Positions 52,798 through 63,845 of a stretch of 64,000 bases of DNA are shown here, piece after piece. Position 1 is the first letter of the stretch; each line of letters begins with the position of its first letter. Position numbers and translations under genes: made by a program. The DNA is from Roseateles oligotrophus (GTDB lineage Bacteria; Pseudomonadota; Gammaproteobacteria; Burkholderiales; Burkholderiaceae_C). The notes beneath the pieces were generated by a model that was given only the letters and a program-made list of their open reading frames with translations, was not told the DNA's origin and did not search any database. The stretch is from positions 124,001-188,000 of the forward strand of contig NZ_JAJIRN010000010.1 in assembly GCF_025717515.1 (NCBI RefSeq), given 5' to 3'.

Positions 52798-53879
52798 GGC
52801 TTTGTCTTCGGTTGCAGTCCTGCGGGATTCTGCCCTGCTTCCAGCGTATTCAGACGGACTGTTTGTGCGAAAGAATCGGCAGAAATGGGCGAATCGGTGC
52901 CCATGTCGGAGATTGGAGGCGCGGCGACCGGCTCTTCTAAGCCCGGTTGCAGCAACACCGCCTCCAGATCCAGAGCCATCTGCTCGCCGCTTGCATAGCG
53001 CAACTCGGGGCGCTTTTCAAGAGCCAAGGCCAGGACCATGGCCAGCGCCTCCGGCAAACCCGGCCGGTAGTGGCGCACATCGGCCGGCGTCTGATTGGCG
53101 ATCTGGTACATCAGTCTTGCCATCGAGTCTGACTGATGGGGCAGATGGCCGGTCAATAGTTGATAAATCATCGCGCCTAGCGAATACAGATCGCTGCGCC
53201 CATCGACCTTCAGTCCGGCCAATTGCTCGGGCGACATAAAAGACGGTGTGCCCAAGACCAGACCGGTGCGGGTGCGGCTGCCATCGGCAATGCGGGCGAT
53301 GCCGAAATCCATGATCTTCAGCACATCGTTTGCCAAGTCCAACATCACATTGGCCGGTTTGATGTCGCGGTGGATAACACCTTGGCTGTGCGCATAGTGC
53401 AAGGCACGTGCCAGCCTTGCCCCGATCCGAACCACCTCGCGGACCGGCAGCAACTGATTGGCTCGCGTGTAATGGCTGAGGTCTTTGCCTTGCACGAATT
53501 CCATTGCGATCCATGCGTCTTCACCGGCCTCGCCGGCATCGAGAACCTGCAGGATATCCGGGTGCTGAAGGTGCCCGGCCGCGCGCGCCTCACGCATAAA
53601 GCGCTGGCGCACATCGGCCAGGTCCTCGGCGGCGAATTCGCGTTGCAGTGCCAGTCGCTTGATCGCCACCAGCTTATCGTTGCTGAGTTGGCGGGCAAGA
53701 TGCACTACCGCCATAGCGCCACGACCGAGCTCCCGCTGCAATTCATAACCCTGCAAGCCGACGGCCGCCTTGGTCGCCTGAAGCGCCAGAATGGAGGCTC
53801 CGTCGGAGGCAGCAAGCGTCGACTCCGCCGCCACCGGGGGGCTTGATTTGCCAAGAATTCGCCGCCAGAAACCCGTCAT
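52794..53879 (-). CDS. Ser/Thr protein kinase
   Basis: 361 residues. Complete Hanks-type kinase: Gly loop GRGAMAVVHLA, lysine in LVAIKRL, catalytic loop GVIHRDIKPANVML, IMDFGIARI, and GTPSFMSPEQLAG for the activation segment. No membrane helix or PASTA repeats, so it is soluble. A Ser/Pro-rich tail of about 70 residues ends with FAQTVRL, a possible phospho-site for the FHA partner. It starts 16 bases after the TerC gene on the same strand. Confidence 0.95.
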   Translation of the reverse strand: MTGFWRRILGKSSPPVAAESTLAASDGASILALQATKAAVGLQGYELQRELGRGAMAVVHLARQLSNDKLVAIKRLALQREFAAEDLADVRQRFMREARAAGHLQHPDILQVLDAGEAGEDAWIAMEFVQGKDLSHYTRANQLLPVREVVRIGARLARALHYAHSQGVIHRDIKPANVMLDLANDVLKIMDFGIARIADGSRTRTGLVLGTPSFMSPEQLAGLKVDGRSDLYSLGAMIYQLLTGHLPHQSDSMARLMYQIANQTPADVRHYRPGLPEALAMVLALALEKRPELRYASGEQMALDLEAVLLQPGLEEPVAAPPISDMGTDSPISADSFAQTVRLNTLEAGQNPAGLQPKTKP

Positions 53880-53895
53880 TCGTGCGCCCTTTTAC

Positions 53896-54627
53896 CTATT
53901 CGGTTTTGCCGCTTCGGGAAGCCATCAATTTGCCAGCGGCCAGCACAAACAATGCCCCCGCTATGCCACAGCCGTAATGCCAGACCGGCAAAACAAGTGA
54001 AGTACCGGGCTTGTCGCCGGGCATGGTCGGCACCCAGTCCTTCAAGGCCGGGTCACCGATGATCATGGTACCGGCGATCCAACCCAGCAGCATCGCGCCG
54101 ACCGTGATGACTATAGGGAAGCGGTCCATCAGCTTGATGACCAACTGGCTACCCCAGACGATGATGGGAATCGACACCAGCAAGCCGAAAATCACCAAAG
54201 GCATCTGGTGATCACCACCCGCGCCTTGAGCCGCGCCGGCGATGGCAATCACATTGTCCAGACTCATCACAAAGTCGGCCACTATGACGGTCTTGACCGC
54301 AGCCCAAAGCTTGTCGCTGGCCTGGATGTTCGAGTGCTCGTCTTCACTCTCGGGGACCAAGAGCTTGACGCCGATCCAGACCAGCAGCAGGCCGCCGAGG
54401 ATCTTCAGATAAGGCACTTGCAGCAAGGTCAGGGCAAAGAAAATCAGCACCACGCGCAGCACAATCGCGCCGGCCGTGCCCCAGATGATGCCTTTGGTGC
54501 GCTGGGCGGCCGGCAGTTTGCGGCATGCCAGCGCGATCACGACCGCGTTGTCGCCGCCGAGCAAGATGTCGATCATGATGATCTGGCCGACCGCCAACCA
54601 GAACTCGGGACTCAAAAAGGTATCCAT
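53896..54627 (-). CDS. TerC/YjbE-family metal transporter
   Basis: 243 residues, about seven membrane helices. TerC hallmarks: IMIDILLGGDNAVVIALA in the first helix pair and VADFVMSLDNVIAIAGAA in the second, with acidic residues for metal ions. YjbE-type members export Mn2+, loading exoenzymes in Bacillus. It is the first gene of the set with the Ser/Thr kinase. Confidence 0.92.
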   Translation of the reverse strand: MDTFLSPEFWLAVGQIIMIDILLGGDNAVVIALACRKLPAAQRTKGIIWGTAGAIVLRVVLIFFALTLLQVPYLKILGGLLLVWIGVKLLVPESEDEHSNIQASDKLWAAVKTVIVADFVMSLDNVIAIAGAAQGAGGDHQMPLVIFGLLVSIPIIVWGSQLVIKLMDRFPIVITVGAMLLGWIAGTMIIGDPALKDWVPTMPGDKPGTSLVLPVWHYGCGIAGALFVLAAGKLMASRSGKTE

Positions 54628-54720
54628 TGATGTCTTCTAAGAAGGGATGCGATCTAGGCTCGCATTGGATTACATAGCCGCCGACTATAGCGAAGCACAG
54701 GAGAAGCGACGTTAGGAATG

Positions 54721-54745
54721 AAAAAAGGGGCTGACGCCCCTTTTT
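54721..54745. terminator. Bidirectional terminator after sucD
   Basis: GGGGC (54727-54731) and GCCCC (54736-54740) around TGAC, with six As before and five Ts after. On the minus strand it ends the sucCD transcript with a run of six Ts. It may block read-through into terC. Confidence 0.82.
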
Positions 54746-54805
54746 GCTCTAAGCGGAGACTGGGCGCCGGCGCTCAATGCCGATCACCCAATGATCTGCG
54801 CAGAA

Positions 54806-55699
54806 TTACAGCAAGCCCTTCAGCAGCTTGGCCATTTCCGACGGGTTGCGCGTGATCGTGAAGCCGCAGGCTTCCATGATCGCGAGCTTGGCGTCGGCGG
54901 TGTCTTCTCCACCGGAGATCAAGGCACCGGCATGGCCCATGCGCTTGCCGGCAGGTGCGGTCACGCCAGCGATGAAGCCGACGATAGGCTTCTTCATATT
55001 GTCTTTGCACCAGCGCGCGGCTTCGGCTTCGTCGGGGCCGCCGATTTCGCCAATCATGATGACGGCGTCGGTGTCCGGGTCGTCATTGAAGGCCTTCATC
55101 ACGTCGATGTGCTTCAGACCATTGATCGGGTCGCCACCGATGCCGACGGCGCTGGACTGACCCAGGCCGATTTCGGTCAGCTGAGCCACCGCTTCATAGG
55201 TCAGCGTGCCGGAGCGCGAGACCACGCCGATCCGACCCTTGCGGTGGATGTGGCCGGGCATGATGCCGATCTTGATTTCGTCCGGGGTGATCAGGCCTGG
55301 GCAGTTAGGTCCGAGCAGCAAAGTGCGCTTGCCGCCAGCGGCTTCCTTGGCGCGCATGCGGTTGCGGATCTCCAGCATGTCACGGACCGGGATGCCTTCG
55401 GTGATGCAGATGGCCAGATCCAGATCGGCCTCGACGGCTTCCCAGATCGCAGCGGCGGCGCCAGCAGGCGGCACATAGATCACCGACACGGTGGCGCCGG
55501 TCGCTTGTGCGGCTTCGCTCACATTGGCGTAAATCGGGATGCCTTCGAAGTCCTCACCGGCCTTCTTGGGGTTCACGCCGGCGACGAAGCAATTACGGCC
55601 ATTGGCGTAATCGCGGCAGCCACGGGTGTGGAATTGACCGGTCTTGCCCGTGATGCCTTGGGTGATGACCTTGGTGTCTTTATTGATGTAAATGCTCAT
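54806..55699 (-). CDS. sucD: Succinyl-CoA synthetase alpha subunit
   Basis: 297 residues. CoA-binding N-terminal domain (VITQGITGKTGQFH), later GPNCPGLITPDE and the phosphohistidine motif GKRMGHAGALI. With SucC it makes succinate and ATP or GTP from succinyl-CoA in the citric acid cycle. It starts 21 bases after sucC. Confidence 0.98.
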   Translation of the reverse strand: MSIYINKDTKVITQGITGKTGQFHTRGCRDYANGRNCFVAGVNPKKAGEDFEGIPIYANVSEAAQATGATVSVIYVPPAGAAAAIWEAVEADLDLAICITEGIPVRDMLEIRNRMRAKEAAGGKRTLLLGPNCPGLITPDEIKIGIMPGHIHRKGRIGVVSRSGTLTYEAVAQLTEIGLGQSSAVGIGGDPINGLKHIDVMKAFNDDPDTDAVIMIGEIGGPDEAEAARWCKDNMKKPIVGFIAGVTAPAGKRMGHAGALISGGEDTADAKLAIMEACGFTITRNPSEMAKLLKGLL

Positions 55700-55720
55700 G
55701 ACGTTCTTTCTAGCAAAGAC

Positions 55721-56881
<1,161 letters not shown>

Positions 56882-56903
56882 AGGTGTCTCGCTTTTGGAA
56901 AGG

Positions 56904-57506
56904 TCAGGAAGAGGAGATAGCAGCGGGCGACGCCGCGGGCAAGGCCGTCGGGGCCTCCCCGTTGCGGAACCAGCGGGGGTAATGCGATTTCACTGTCGAG
57001 CCGTCGCTGCGCAGCGCATGGCAACGGTCAAGTTGAAATGGGGCCTGGTCAGAAGCACTGTCTTCGCGCGTATCGAGCACGATGCCAGCAAAGGCTTGGA
57101 TGACCGCTGAGGGCAGCAACTGACACATCTCGGTCAGATGGGTACAGCCTTTGATACCGGCGAGCCGTTCTTTGACGCCGTGCCTGAAGCTTTGCATCAA
57201 ATTCAAGCCAGCCAGGGCCGCATAAGCATCACCATGCTGGTCACATGCGCCGGGATAAGGCATCCAATTCGTTTGCGATGTCGCGGCCAGAATATTCGTC
57301 TGTGCGTCCACCACCAAGCGAAGCAGCATCGCGTGAATCGGCTCACCCGCCAGGCGTTTGCCACCGGCGACCGCCATGTCGCAGGTCTTGGTATCCGTCA
57401 AAGAAGCGTCGACGTCATACAGGCCGTCATTGCGTGCAAAGACCTGCACGTCAATGGCGCGACGATGCATCAAACGGCGCTCGGAGGAGGGATTGGATAA
57501 GGGCAT
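56904..57506 (-). CDS. DUF2889 domain protein
   Basis: 200 residues. The family pattern is visible: [63 protein letters not shown] and GCTHLTEMC. Function unknown; it sits between sucC and recX as in related genomes. No catalytic motif is certain, though conserved Asp, Cys and His residues are present. Confidence 0.88.
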   Translation of the reverse strand: MPLSNPSSERRLMHRRAIDVQVFARNDGLYDVDASLTDTKTCDMAVAGGKRLAGEPIHAMLLRLVVDAQTNILAATSQTNWMPYPGACDQHGDAYAALAGLNLMQSFRHGVKERLAGIKGCTHLTEMCQLLPSAVIQAFAGIVLDTREDSASDQAPFQLDRCHALRSDGSTVKSHYPRWFRNGEAPTALPAASPAAISSS

Positions 57507-57677
57507 GGCTGGAGAAACGGCTTCGCATAAAACACTGCCTGCGGTCTAAAAAACCAGCAGGCAAGGCTTACGCAGGGCGCCAATGTAGCATGCTGCGCCT
57601 CAGCGAGGCTTTCGCGAAACTGTCGAAGCGGGTAGAAATTCATGGCCGCGAGAGGCAGCAGGTGCTTTCGGGCCGTT

Positions 57678-58190
57678 TTAGTCCTCGTCGGAGTGCAGCA
57701 GTTTTCGAATCGTCTCGGCCGCATAGCCCCGGGCCATCAGGAAACGAATTTGTTTGGCCTTCCCTGGCCCATCATCGGCCATGACGCCACCAAATTTGCG
57801 CTGCCAAACGGCCTTGGCACGCTCGAACTCCTGGGACTTCAAGGTCGCCATCGCCTCTGCACTCAGGCTCAGACCATGTTGTGCCAGCTCCTGCTTGATG
57901 CGCAGGCTGCCGTAACGAGACGCCCGGGCATGGACGCGAGACTCGACAAATCGGGCGTCACTCAAATAGCCTTGAGCTTGCAAGCCGTCCAGCAAGGTCT
58001 CGATATCGGCCTCAAGGTTCGCGCCATCGGTTGGGGCCTCCTCATCGGCCTCCGCAAGCTGCGGAACGCCCGCCTTGGCCGCCATGCTGCGCTGAATCCG
58101 CAACAGCTTGCGACGCAACTCCGTCCGGCTATGCTCCCGCTGCGACAACAGCGCGATGGCGCGCATTTTCAAGGACAAGGGCTTCTTCAT
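57678..58190 (-). CDS. recX: Recombination regulator RecX
   Basis: 170 residues. Three-helix repeats typical of RecX: LKMRAIALLSQREHSRTELR, LQAQGYLSDARFVESRV, LRIKQELAQHGLS and KAKQIRFLMARGYAAETIR. It caps or disassembles RecA filaments. It lies 67 bases downstream of the NTF2-like gene, which follows recA, and probably belongs to the same SOS transcript. Confidence 0.95.
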   Translation of the reverse strand: MKKPLSLKMRAIALLSQREHSRTELRRKLLRIQRSMAAKAGVPQLAEADEEAPTDGANLEADIETLLDGLQAQGYLSDARFVESRVHARASRYGSLRIKQELAQHGLSLSAEAMATLKSQEFERAKAVWQRKFGGVMADDGPGKAKQIRFLMARGYAAETIRKLLHSDED

Positions 58191-58257
58191 GACGGCAGGC
58201 GAAAGGGGCGATGACGTTGAAGGTGGGCGGTATGGGCCGCCTTAAAGTCGAGCCAAG

Positions 58258-58731
58258 TCAGGGCAGGTCAAGCTTGAGCGAGAGCCCCGCGCGATCGTCG
58301 GTGCTCATGCGTTTCAGGCCCGGCAGCGCACCGGGCTTGCGCCAGGCAGGCGCGGGCTGTGCGTCGGCCCAATATTCGTCAATCGCCACGATCAGGCCCT
58401 GCTCAATGCCAAAAAAACTATTGGCATAAAAGGCCTGTTCGGCCTGATCCACCCGCACCAAGCTATGAACCCGCCTTCTTGCCACCGGAGCGGCAGTGGC
58501 GTCACCCCCGCAGTCCAGCGCATTCAATTCCAGCAAATGAATGGTCCAACCCTCGGGGTAGACGGCGTTGACATGAACGATCGCCTCGGCGCCTTCAAAA
58601 CGCTCCGATGTCGCCCACCATTGGCAAGCGGCCTGAGGGTGCAGCAAGGCCTGGGCCGCAGCCCATTGGCGCGCCTGGTACAGCGCCCAGAACCGCCGCA
58701 CCAAGTTCAGATCTGAGGCAGAGCTGGACAT
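58258..58731 (-). CDS. NTF2-like (SnoaL-type) protein
   Basis: 157 residues. N-terminal VRRFWALYQARQWAAAQALL and the later FEGAEAIVHVNAVYPEGW fit the cone-shaped NTF2/SnoaL fold. No catalytic residues can be assigned. It is inserted between recA and recX, six bases after the recA stop, and so is probably part of the LexA-controlled unit. Confidence 0.7.
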   Translation of the reverse strand: MSSSASDLNLVRRFWALYQARQWAAAQALLHPQAACQWWATSERFEGAEAIVHVNAVYPEGWTIHLLELNALDCGGDATAAPVARRRVHSLVRVDQAEQAFYANSFFGIEQGLIVAIDEYWADAQPAPAWRKPGALPGLKRMSTDDRAGLSLKLDLP

Positions 58732-58737
58732 GACTAA

Positions 58738-59778
58738 TCAAGCCGCAGCGCTGCCCGCCAACAAGGGCACGCCCAGCGAGTCGCGCACCTTGTTCTCGAT
58801 CTCATGCGCAATATCCGGGTTCTCGCGCAGGAACTCGCGCGCATTGTCTTTGCCCTGGCCGATTTTTTCGCCGTTGTAGGCGTACCAAGAGCCGGACTTT
58901 TCGACCACCTTGGCGATCACGCCCATGTCGATGATCTCGCCTTCGCGGCTGATGCCCTCGCCATAGAGAATGTCGAACTCGGCGGTCTTGAACGGCGGTG
59001 CGACCTTGTTCTTGACCACCTTGACCTTGGTCTCGCTGCCGATCACTTCATCACCCTTCTTGATCGAACCGATGCGGCGAATGTCCAGGCGCACCGAAGC
59101 GTAGAACTTCAAGGCATTGCCGCCGGTGGTGGTTTCGGGGCTGCCGAACATCACGCCGATCTTCATGCGGATCTGGTTGATGAAGATGACCATGCAATTG
59201 GCCTTCTTGATCGTGGCCGTCAGCTTGCGCAAGGCCTGGCTCATCAAGCGAGCTTGCAAGCCCGGCAGTGAGTCGCCCATTTCGCCTTCGAGCTCGGCCT
59301 TGGGTGTCAGCGCCGCGACCGAGTCGATCACGATCAGGTCAACCGCACCGGAGCGCACCAGCGCGTCGACGATTTCAAGCGCTTGTTCGCCGGTGTCCGG
59401 CTGGCTGATCAGCAAGTCTTGCAAGTTGACGCCAAGTTTTTGTGCGTACTGGATATCCAGCGCATGCTCGGCGTCGATGAAGGCGCAGACACCGCTGAGC
59501 TTTTGCATCTCGGCGATGACTTGCAGCGTCAGCGTGGTCTTGCCCGAAGATTCCGGGCCGTAAATTTCGACCACGCGGCCACGTGGCAAGCCGCCGACGC
59601 CCAGCGCAATGTCCAAGCCCAAGGAGCCGGTGGAGACGACCTGAATGTCCTCAATCACCTCGCCATCGGCCAGACGCATGATGGAGCCCTTGCCGAATTG
59701 TTTTTCGATTTGGCTGAGCGCGGCCTGCAAGGCCTTGGCCTTTTCGGTGTTGATGGCGGTTTTGACTGGGGCGTCCAT
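58738..59778 (-). CDS. recA: Recombinase A
   Basis: 346 residues. Walker [14 protein letters not shown]-binding loop L1 [21 protein letters not shown]2 around [19 protein letters not shown], and signature [10 protein letters not shown]. It is the SOS co-protease and strand-exchange protein. AGGAGA lies before the ATG and a LexA box 40 bases upstream. Confidence 0.99.
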   Translation of the reverse strand: MDAPVKTAINTEKAKALQAALSQIEKQFGKGSIMRLADGEVIEDIQVVSTGSLGLDIALGVGGLPRGRVVEIYGPESSGKTTLTLQVIAEMQKLSGVCAFIDAEHALDIQYAQKLGVNLQDLLISQPDTGEQALEIVDALVRSGAVDLIVIDSVAALTPKAELEGEMGDSLPGLQARLMSQALRKLTATIKKANCMVIFINQIRMKIGVMFGSPETTTGGNALKFYASVRLDIRRIGSIKKGDEVIGSETKVKVVKNKVAPPFKTAEFDILYGEGISREGEIIDMGVIAKVVEKSGSWYAYNGEKIGQGKDNAREFLRENPDIAHEIENKVRDSLGVPLLAGSAAA

Positions 59779-59817
59779 GGAGTTCTCCTGAATGAGCTGG
59801 CCGAATTATGGCGCAAT

Positions 59818-59833
59818 CTGTATATTTGTACAG
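59818..59833 (-). promoter_or_regulatory. LexA (SOS) box of recA
   Basis: CTGTATATTTGTACAG matches CTGT-N8-ACAG exactly, and the flanks fit TACTGTATATATATACAGTA in most positions. It lies 40 bases from the recA ATG, overlapping the expected promoter, so LexA would block initiation. Confidence 0.93.
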
Positions 59834-60101
59834 TAGTTTGTGTGGAAAAAAGTTATGGGCTAGCCGGCGCATTCCATCTCGCCCTAGACCGCCCAAGCCT
59901 TTGCGACAGAAGCAAGCTCATCCTAGCGTCGAGCTAGCTCACTGGATGAGCCAGCCGTGCGGAACGGAGGAAATCAGCAAAAAAATGGTTGATTCATTTG
60001 CCCGAGAACAAATGAACCCATTTAGCGGCGCCCATTCGGTGGCTCCTGCGCATAGCGAGGATTTGAATGGGCGCATGGTCGTCAAGCGCTTCTGTCGTGA
60101 G

Positions 60102-60127
60102 GCCGGCGCTGCTCCCGCAGCGCCGGC
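60102..60127 (-). terminator. GC-rich hairpin after the ABC operon
   Basis: GCCGGCGCTGC and GCAGCGCCGGC form a perfect 11-pair stem with a TCCC loop (plus-strand reading), 25 bases after the ABC ATPase stop codon. No T-run follows on the minus strand, so this may be a Rho-type or mRNA-stabilising structure rather than a simple terminator. Confidence 0.5.
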
Positions 60128-60152
60128 AATGACCCGCGGCCGGTCAGCCGAA

Positions 60153-61850
60153 TCAGGCCGCCGCAGCCGCTGCGTGCACCGGGCCTTGATAGCCTCTGGG
60201 CACAGCGCCCAGCAACTTGCGCGTGTACTCCTGCTTCGGATTCGCCAGCAAGGCTTGGGTCTCGCTTTGCTCGACCACATCGCCGTTCTGCATCACCAGC
60301 ACTTCGTCGGAGATGAACTTAACCACCGCCAGGTCATGGCTGATGAAGACATAGCTGAGGCCGAACTCGTCCTGCAGATCCTTCAGCAGATTCAGCACCT
60401 GAGCCTGCACCGACACGTCCAGCGCCGACACCGCCTCGTCCAGCACCAGCACCTCTGGATTGAGCGTTAGGCAGCGCGCAATCGCGATCCGCTGGCGCTG
60501 GCCGCCGGAGAACTCATGCGGGTATTTATTCAGCACCGTGTCGTCCAGGCCGACCTTTTTCAACAGCGCGCTGGCGCGTGCCAGGCGTTCATCGTGATTG
60601 GCGCCGATATTGTGGATCTCCATCGGTTCGACCAGGGTCTGGCCGATGGTGAAGCGCGGGTTCAGCGAGGCATAGGGGTTCTGGAACACCACCTGAATGC
60701 GGCGGCGCATCTTCTGCCAGTCGTTGCCGCTCATCTTAAGCAGGTCCTTGCCCTCGAACAGCACCTCGCCACCGGTCGGCTCATGCAGGCGCAACAACGT
60801 CAGGCCCATCGTCGTCTTGCCGGAGCCCGACTCGCCCACCACGCCCAGCGTATAGCCCTTGCGCAGCTTGAAGTTGACTTCCTTGACGGCCTTGAATTCC
60901 TTCTGGCTGAACAGGCCGCTCTTGAAGAAGAAGCTCTTCTTCAAACCGCGCGCCTCCAGAATCACCGGCGCATTCGGGTCCTTGGCCTTGCCCTGACCGG
61001 CATTGACCGTCAGGCCGGCGATATGGTCATCGATGACCATCAGCCGCGCCGGGTTCTCGGTCAGCGAGGGCCGGCAGGCCAGCAAGGCCTTGGTGTAGCT
61101 GTCTTGCGGATTGCTGAAGATCTCGGCGACGGGCGCCTTTTCGCGGATCTGGCCATGGCGCATCACCACCACCTGGTCAGAGATTTCACCGACCACGCCG
61201 AGGTCATGCGAGATGAACAGAAGAGCCATCTTGTGCGTCTCTTTGAGCTTGGCCATCAGCTCCATCACCTGGCGCTGAATCGTCACGTCCAGCGCCGTGG
61301 TCGGCTCGTCGGCGATCAGCAACTTGGGGCTGCAGGCAAGGGCCACGGCAATCATCACGCGCTGCTGCTGGCCACCCGACATCTCATGCGGATAGTTGCC
61401 CAGGCGGCGCTTGGGCTCGGGGATGCCGACCTCATTCAGCAGCTCCTCGGCCCGCACCAGCGCCTGCTTCTTGCTCATGCCCATATGCTTGATCAGCGGC
61501 TCCATGATCTGCGCGGCGACGGTGAAGACCGGGTTCAGCGAGGTCATCGGGTCCTGGAATACGCAGGCAATATCACGGCCACGGATCGCCTGCAACTCGC
61601 GCAGCGTGCACTGGCGCAAATCCTGACCCTGGAACAGGATCTTGCCTTCGCGCTCGGCGTTATCCGGCAGCAGGTTGAGGATGGACATCGCCGTCACCGA
61701 CTTGCCCGAGCCCGACTCGCCCACCAAGGCGACGGTCGAGTTCTCGGGGATGTCGAAGCTGATGCCTTTGACGGCCATCGTGCGCTGCATTTCGCCGTTG
61801 ACACGGCCCATGCGGAAGGAGACCTTGAGGTCTTGAATACTCAGTAGCAT
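60153..61850 (-). CDS. Peptide-type ABC transporter, fused double ATPase
   Basis: 565 residues from the ATG at 61850. Two complete ATPase domains: Walker [11 protein letters not shown] and [10 protein letters not shown], signature MSGGQQQR and FSGGQRQR, Walker [10 protein letters not shown] and VLVLDEAVS. Each has the C-terminal oligopeptide-transport extension. The single-chain layout matches YejF/GsiA-type peptide importers. The ATG is eight bases beyond the stop of the permease gene. Confidence 0.95.
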   Translation of the reverse strand: MLLSIQDLKVSFRMGRVNGEMQRTMAVKGISFDIPENSTVALVGESGSGKSVTAMSILNLLPDNAEREGKILFQGQDLRQCTLRELQAIRGRDIACVFQDPMTSLNPVFTVAAQIMEPLIKHMGMSKKQALVRAEELLNEVGIPEPKRRLGNYPHEMSGGQQQRVMIAVALACSPKLLIADEPTTALDVTIQRQVMELMAKLKETHKMALLFISHDLGVVGEISDQVVVMRHGQIREKAPVAEIFSNPQDSYTKALLACRPSLTENPARLMVIDDHIAGLTVNAGQGKAKDPNAPVILEARGLKKSFFFKSGLFSQKEFKAVKEVNFKLRKGYTLGVVGESGSGKTTMGLTLLRLHEPTGGEVLFEGKDLLKMSGNDWQKMRRRIQVVFQNPYASLNPRFTIGQTLVEPMEIHNIGANHDERLARASALLKKVGLDDTVLNKYPHEFSGGQRQRIAIARCLTLNPEVLVLDEAVSALDVSVQAQVLNLLKDLQDEFGLSYVFISHDLAVVKFISDEVLVMQNGDVVEQSETQALLANPKQEYTRKLLGAVPRGYQGPVHAAAAAA

Positions 61851-61857
61851 TTTCAAA

Positions 61858-62910
61858 TCACTCCAGGCCGCGCAGCTTCGGATCGAGCGCATCGCGCAGC
61901 GCATCGGTAAACAAGGCAAAGGCGGTCACAAAGATGGCCATCAAGCCGGTCACGGCCGCCAGCTGCCACCAATAGCCGAGGATCAACTCGCTCTGCGACT
62001 CGCTCAGCATCGTGCCCCAGGAGACCTGATCCACGCCGACACCCAGGCCCAGATAGGACAGGATCACTTCGCTCTTGATGAAGCCCACCACATGCAAGGA
62101 CAGCTGCACCAGCGCCACATGCGAGACGTTGGGCAGGATGTGCTTGAACATGCGCGAGTAACGCGAAGCGCCGATGGCCTCCGCCGCGCGCACATATTCG
62201 CGCACCGAATGCTTCATGAACTCGGCGCGGATCAAACGGTAAATGCCGGGCCAGCCGGCCAGACCCAGAATCATCACCACCGACATCACGCCGCGCCCGA
62301 AGATCACCGCAAACGCGAAGATCAGCAAGATGCTCGGGATGGCGGTGAAGACGTTGTAAAGCCATTCCAGAAAGTCGCCCACGCGGCCGCCGAAAAAGCC
62401 CGACAGCGCACCGAGCACGACGCCGATGATGGTGGCCACGACAGCCGCCAACACGCCGACCAGAATCGACACCTCGGCGCCCTTGATTGCCTTGGACATC
62501 ACATCGCGACCCAGCCGGTCACCGCCCATCGGCAGCGTCTCGGCCTTGACCGTCACCTCGGTCTTGTAAGTCTTGGCGCGCTCTTCCCATTCCTTGTAGC
62601 GGGGAGCCAGCGGATCGATATCGCTGAGGTCCACATTCGGACCCTTGGGCGTTTGAATAGCACCGGTTGCCTCGGCCGGAGCCGGGCCAACAAAGGTCGG
62701 CGGCGCGTTCGGCACGCCGACTTCTTTTTGCCAGTTCTTGGCGATCAGGCCGCTGCTGGAGGCCGCCACCATCAAGAGGAAGAAGGCCACGATCACCATG
62801 GACACCATGCCCACCTTGTCGGTGCGCAAGCGGCGCCAGGAAGCCGCCCAGACGCCCTCTGATTTGCCACCCTTGGCGGGCACACTTGAACTCGAAATCA
62901 CTGCACTCAT
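61858..62910 (-). CDS. Peptide ABC transporter permease (DppC/YejE type)
   Basis: 350 residues. An N-terminal helix is followed by a periplasmic insert of about 70 residues, then GDRLGRDVMSKAIKGAEVSI typical of the DppC group, five helices and the EAA-type loop EYVRAAEAIGASRYSRMFKHI. The start overlaps the stop of the next permease by four bases. Confidence 0.94.
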   Translation of the reverse strand: MSAVISSSSVPAKGGKSEGVWAASWRRLRTDKVGMVSMVIVAFFLLMVAASSSGLIAKNWQKEVGVPNAPPTFVGPAPAEATGAIQTPKGPNVDLSDIDPLAPRYKEWEERAKTYKTEVTVKAETLPMGGDRLGRDVMSKAIKGAEVSILVGVLAAVVATIIGVVLGALSGFFGGRVGDFLEWLYNVFTAIPSILLIFAFAVIFGRGVMSVVMILGLAGWPGIYRLIRAEFMKHSVREYVRAAEAIGASRYSRMFKHILPNVSHVALVQLSLHVVGFIKSEVILSYLGLGVGVDQVSWGTMLSESQSELILGYWWQLAAVTGLMAIFVTAFALFTDALRDALDPKLRGLE

Positions 62911-63845
62911 TTCAGCACCACCCGCGGATCCACCAGCTTGTAGAGCAGGTCGGTAATCAAATTCACCACCATGGTCAGGAAGGCGATATAGATCGCAAAG
63001 GCCTGAATGACCGGGTAGTCGCTGCGGTTCACGGCCAACAGAATCTCGCGACCCAGGCCAGGGATCGAGAAGAACACCTCGAGCAAGAAGCTGCCGACGA
63101 AGACGCCCGGCAGCGCCACCGAGATATTCGTCATGATCGGGATCATCGCGTTGCGCAACACATGCTTGAGCAGAATCGTGCCCTCGGTCATGCCCTTGGC
63201 GCGCGCTGTGCGCACATAGTCATGGCCGATCTCGTCGAGGAAGAAGGTCCGGTACAAGCGCGTGTACGGCGCAATCGCCACGGCAACGGCCACCATCACC
63301 GGCAGCGGCGCATAGGTGGTCAGGTTGGTCCAGACGCTGTCGGTCCAGCCCTGCACCGGGAACCAGCCCAGGCGGAAGGCGAACACATATTGGCCGACGA
63401 TCACATAGACCAGCAGCGAGATCGACACCGCCACCGTGCTCAGAATCATCACCGTGCGGTCGGTCAGGCTGCCGCGCACCGAGGCGACGGCCAAGGCAAA
63501 GGGGATCGCCAACAAAATCTCCAGAAACAGAATCGGCAGCATCACGGTCAGCGTGGCCGGCAAGCGGCTGCTGAAGAGGCTGGCCACCGACTCATTGGTC
63601 GCCCAGCTCTTGCCCCAGTCGAAGGTGATGATCTGCTTGATGAAGATCCACAGCTGCTCCAGCACCGGCTTGTTCAGGCCGAGCTGCTCGCGGATCGCGT
63701 CAATCTGTTCGGCACTGGCGTTCAGGCCACCGAGGATTTCGGCGGGATCACCACCGAAGAACTTGAAGAGAAAAAACACCAGCAGCACGACGCCGAGCAA
63801 GGTCGGGATCATTTGCCACAAGCGTCTGAATAGGTAGGCCAGCAT
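62907..63845 (-). CDS. Peptide ABC transporter permease (DppB/YejB type)
   Basis: 312 residues. N-terminal RRLWQMIPTLLGVVLLVFFL, periplasmic LREQLGLNKPVLEQ-like segment, six helices and the EAA loop DYVRTARAKGMTEGTILLKHV. It is the first gene of the operon visible in the window; the solute-binding protein is not within 155 bases upstream and may lie outside. Confidence 0.94.
   Translation of the reverse strand: MLAYLFRRLWQMIPTLLGVVLLVFFLFKFFGGDPAEILGGLNASAEQIDAIREQLGLNKPVLEQLWIFIKQIITFDWGKSWATNESVASLFSSRLPATLTVMLPILFLEILLAIPFALAVASVRGSLTDRTVMILSTVAVSISLLVYVIVGQYVFAFRLGWFPVQGWTDSVWTNLTTYAPLPVMVAVAVAIAPYTRLYRTFFLDEIGHDYVRTARAKGMTEGTILLKHVLRNAMIPIMTNISVALPGVFVGSFLLEVFFSIPGLGREILLAVNRSDYPVIQAFAIYIAFLTMVVNLITDLLYKLVDPRVVLK

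Larger units (their letters stand above)
59779..60152. other. 374-base intergenic region upstream of recA
   Basis: Holds the LexA box at 59818-59833, the recA promoter on the minus strand (CATAAT near 59806 as -10) and a strong GC hairpin near the end of the ABC operon. The middle (59840-60100) has no gene or repeat that I can see. Confidence 0.65.

Noticed and set aside
48866-54627. Type VI secretion locus
   Set aside because: Kinase, phosphatase and FHA genes are present, but no Tss structural genes are in the window.
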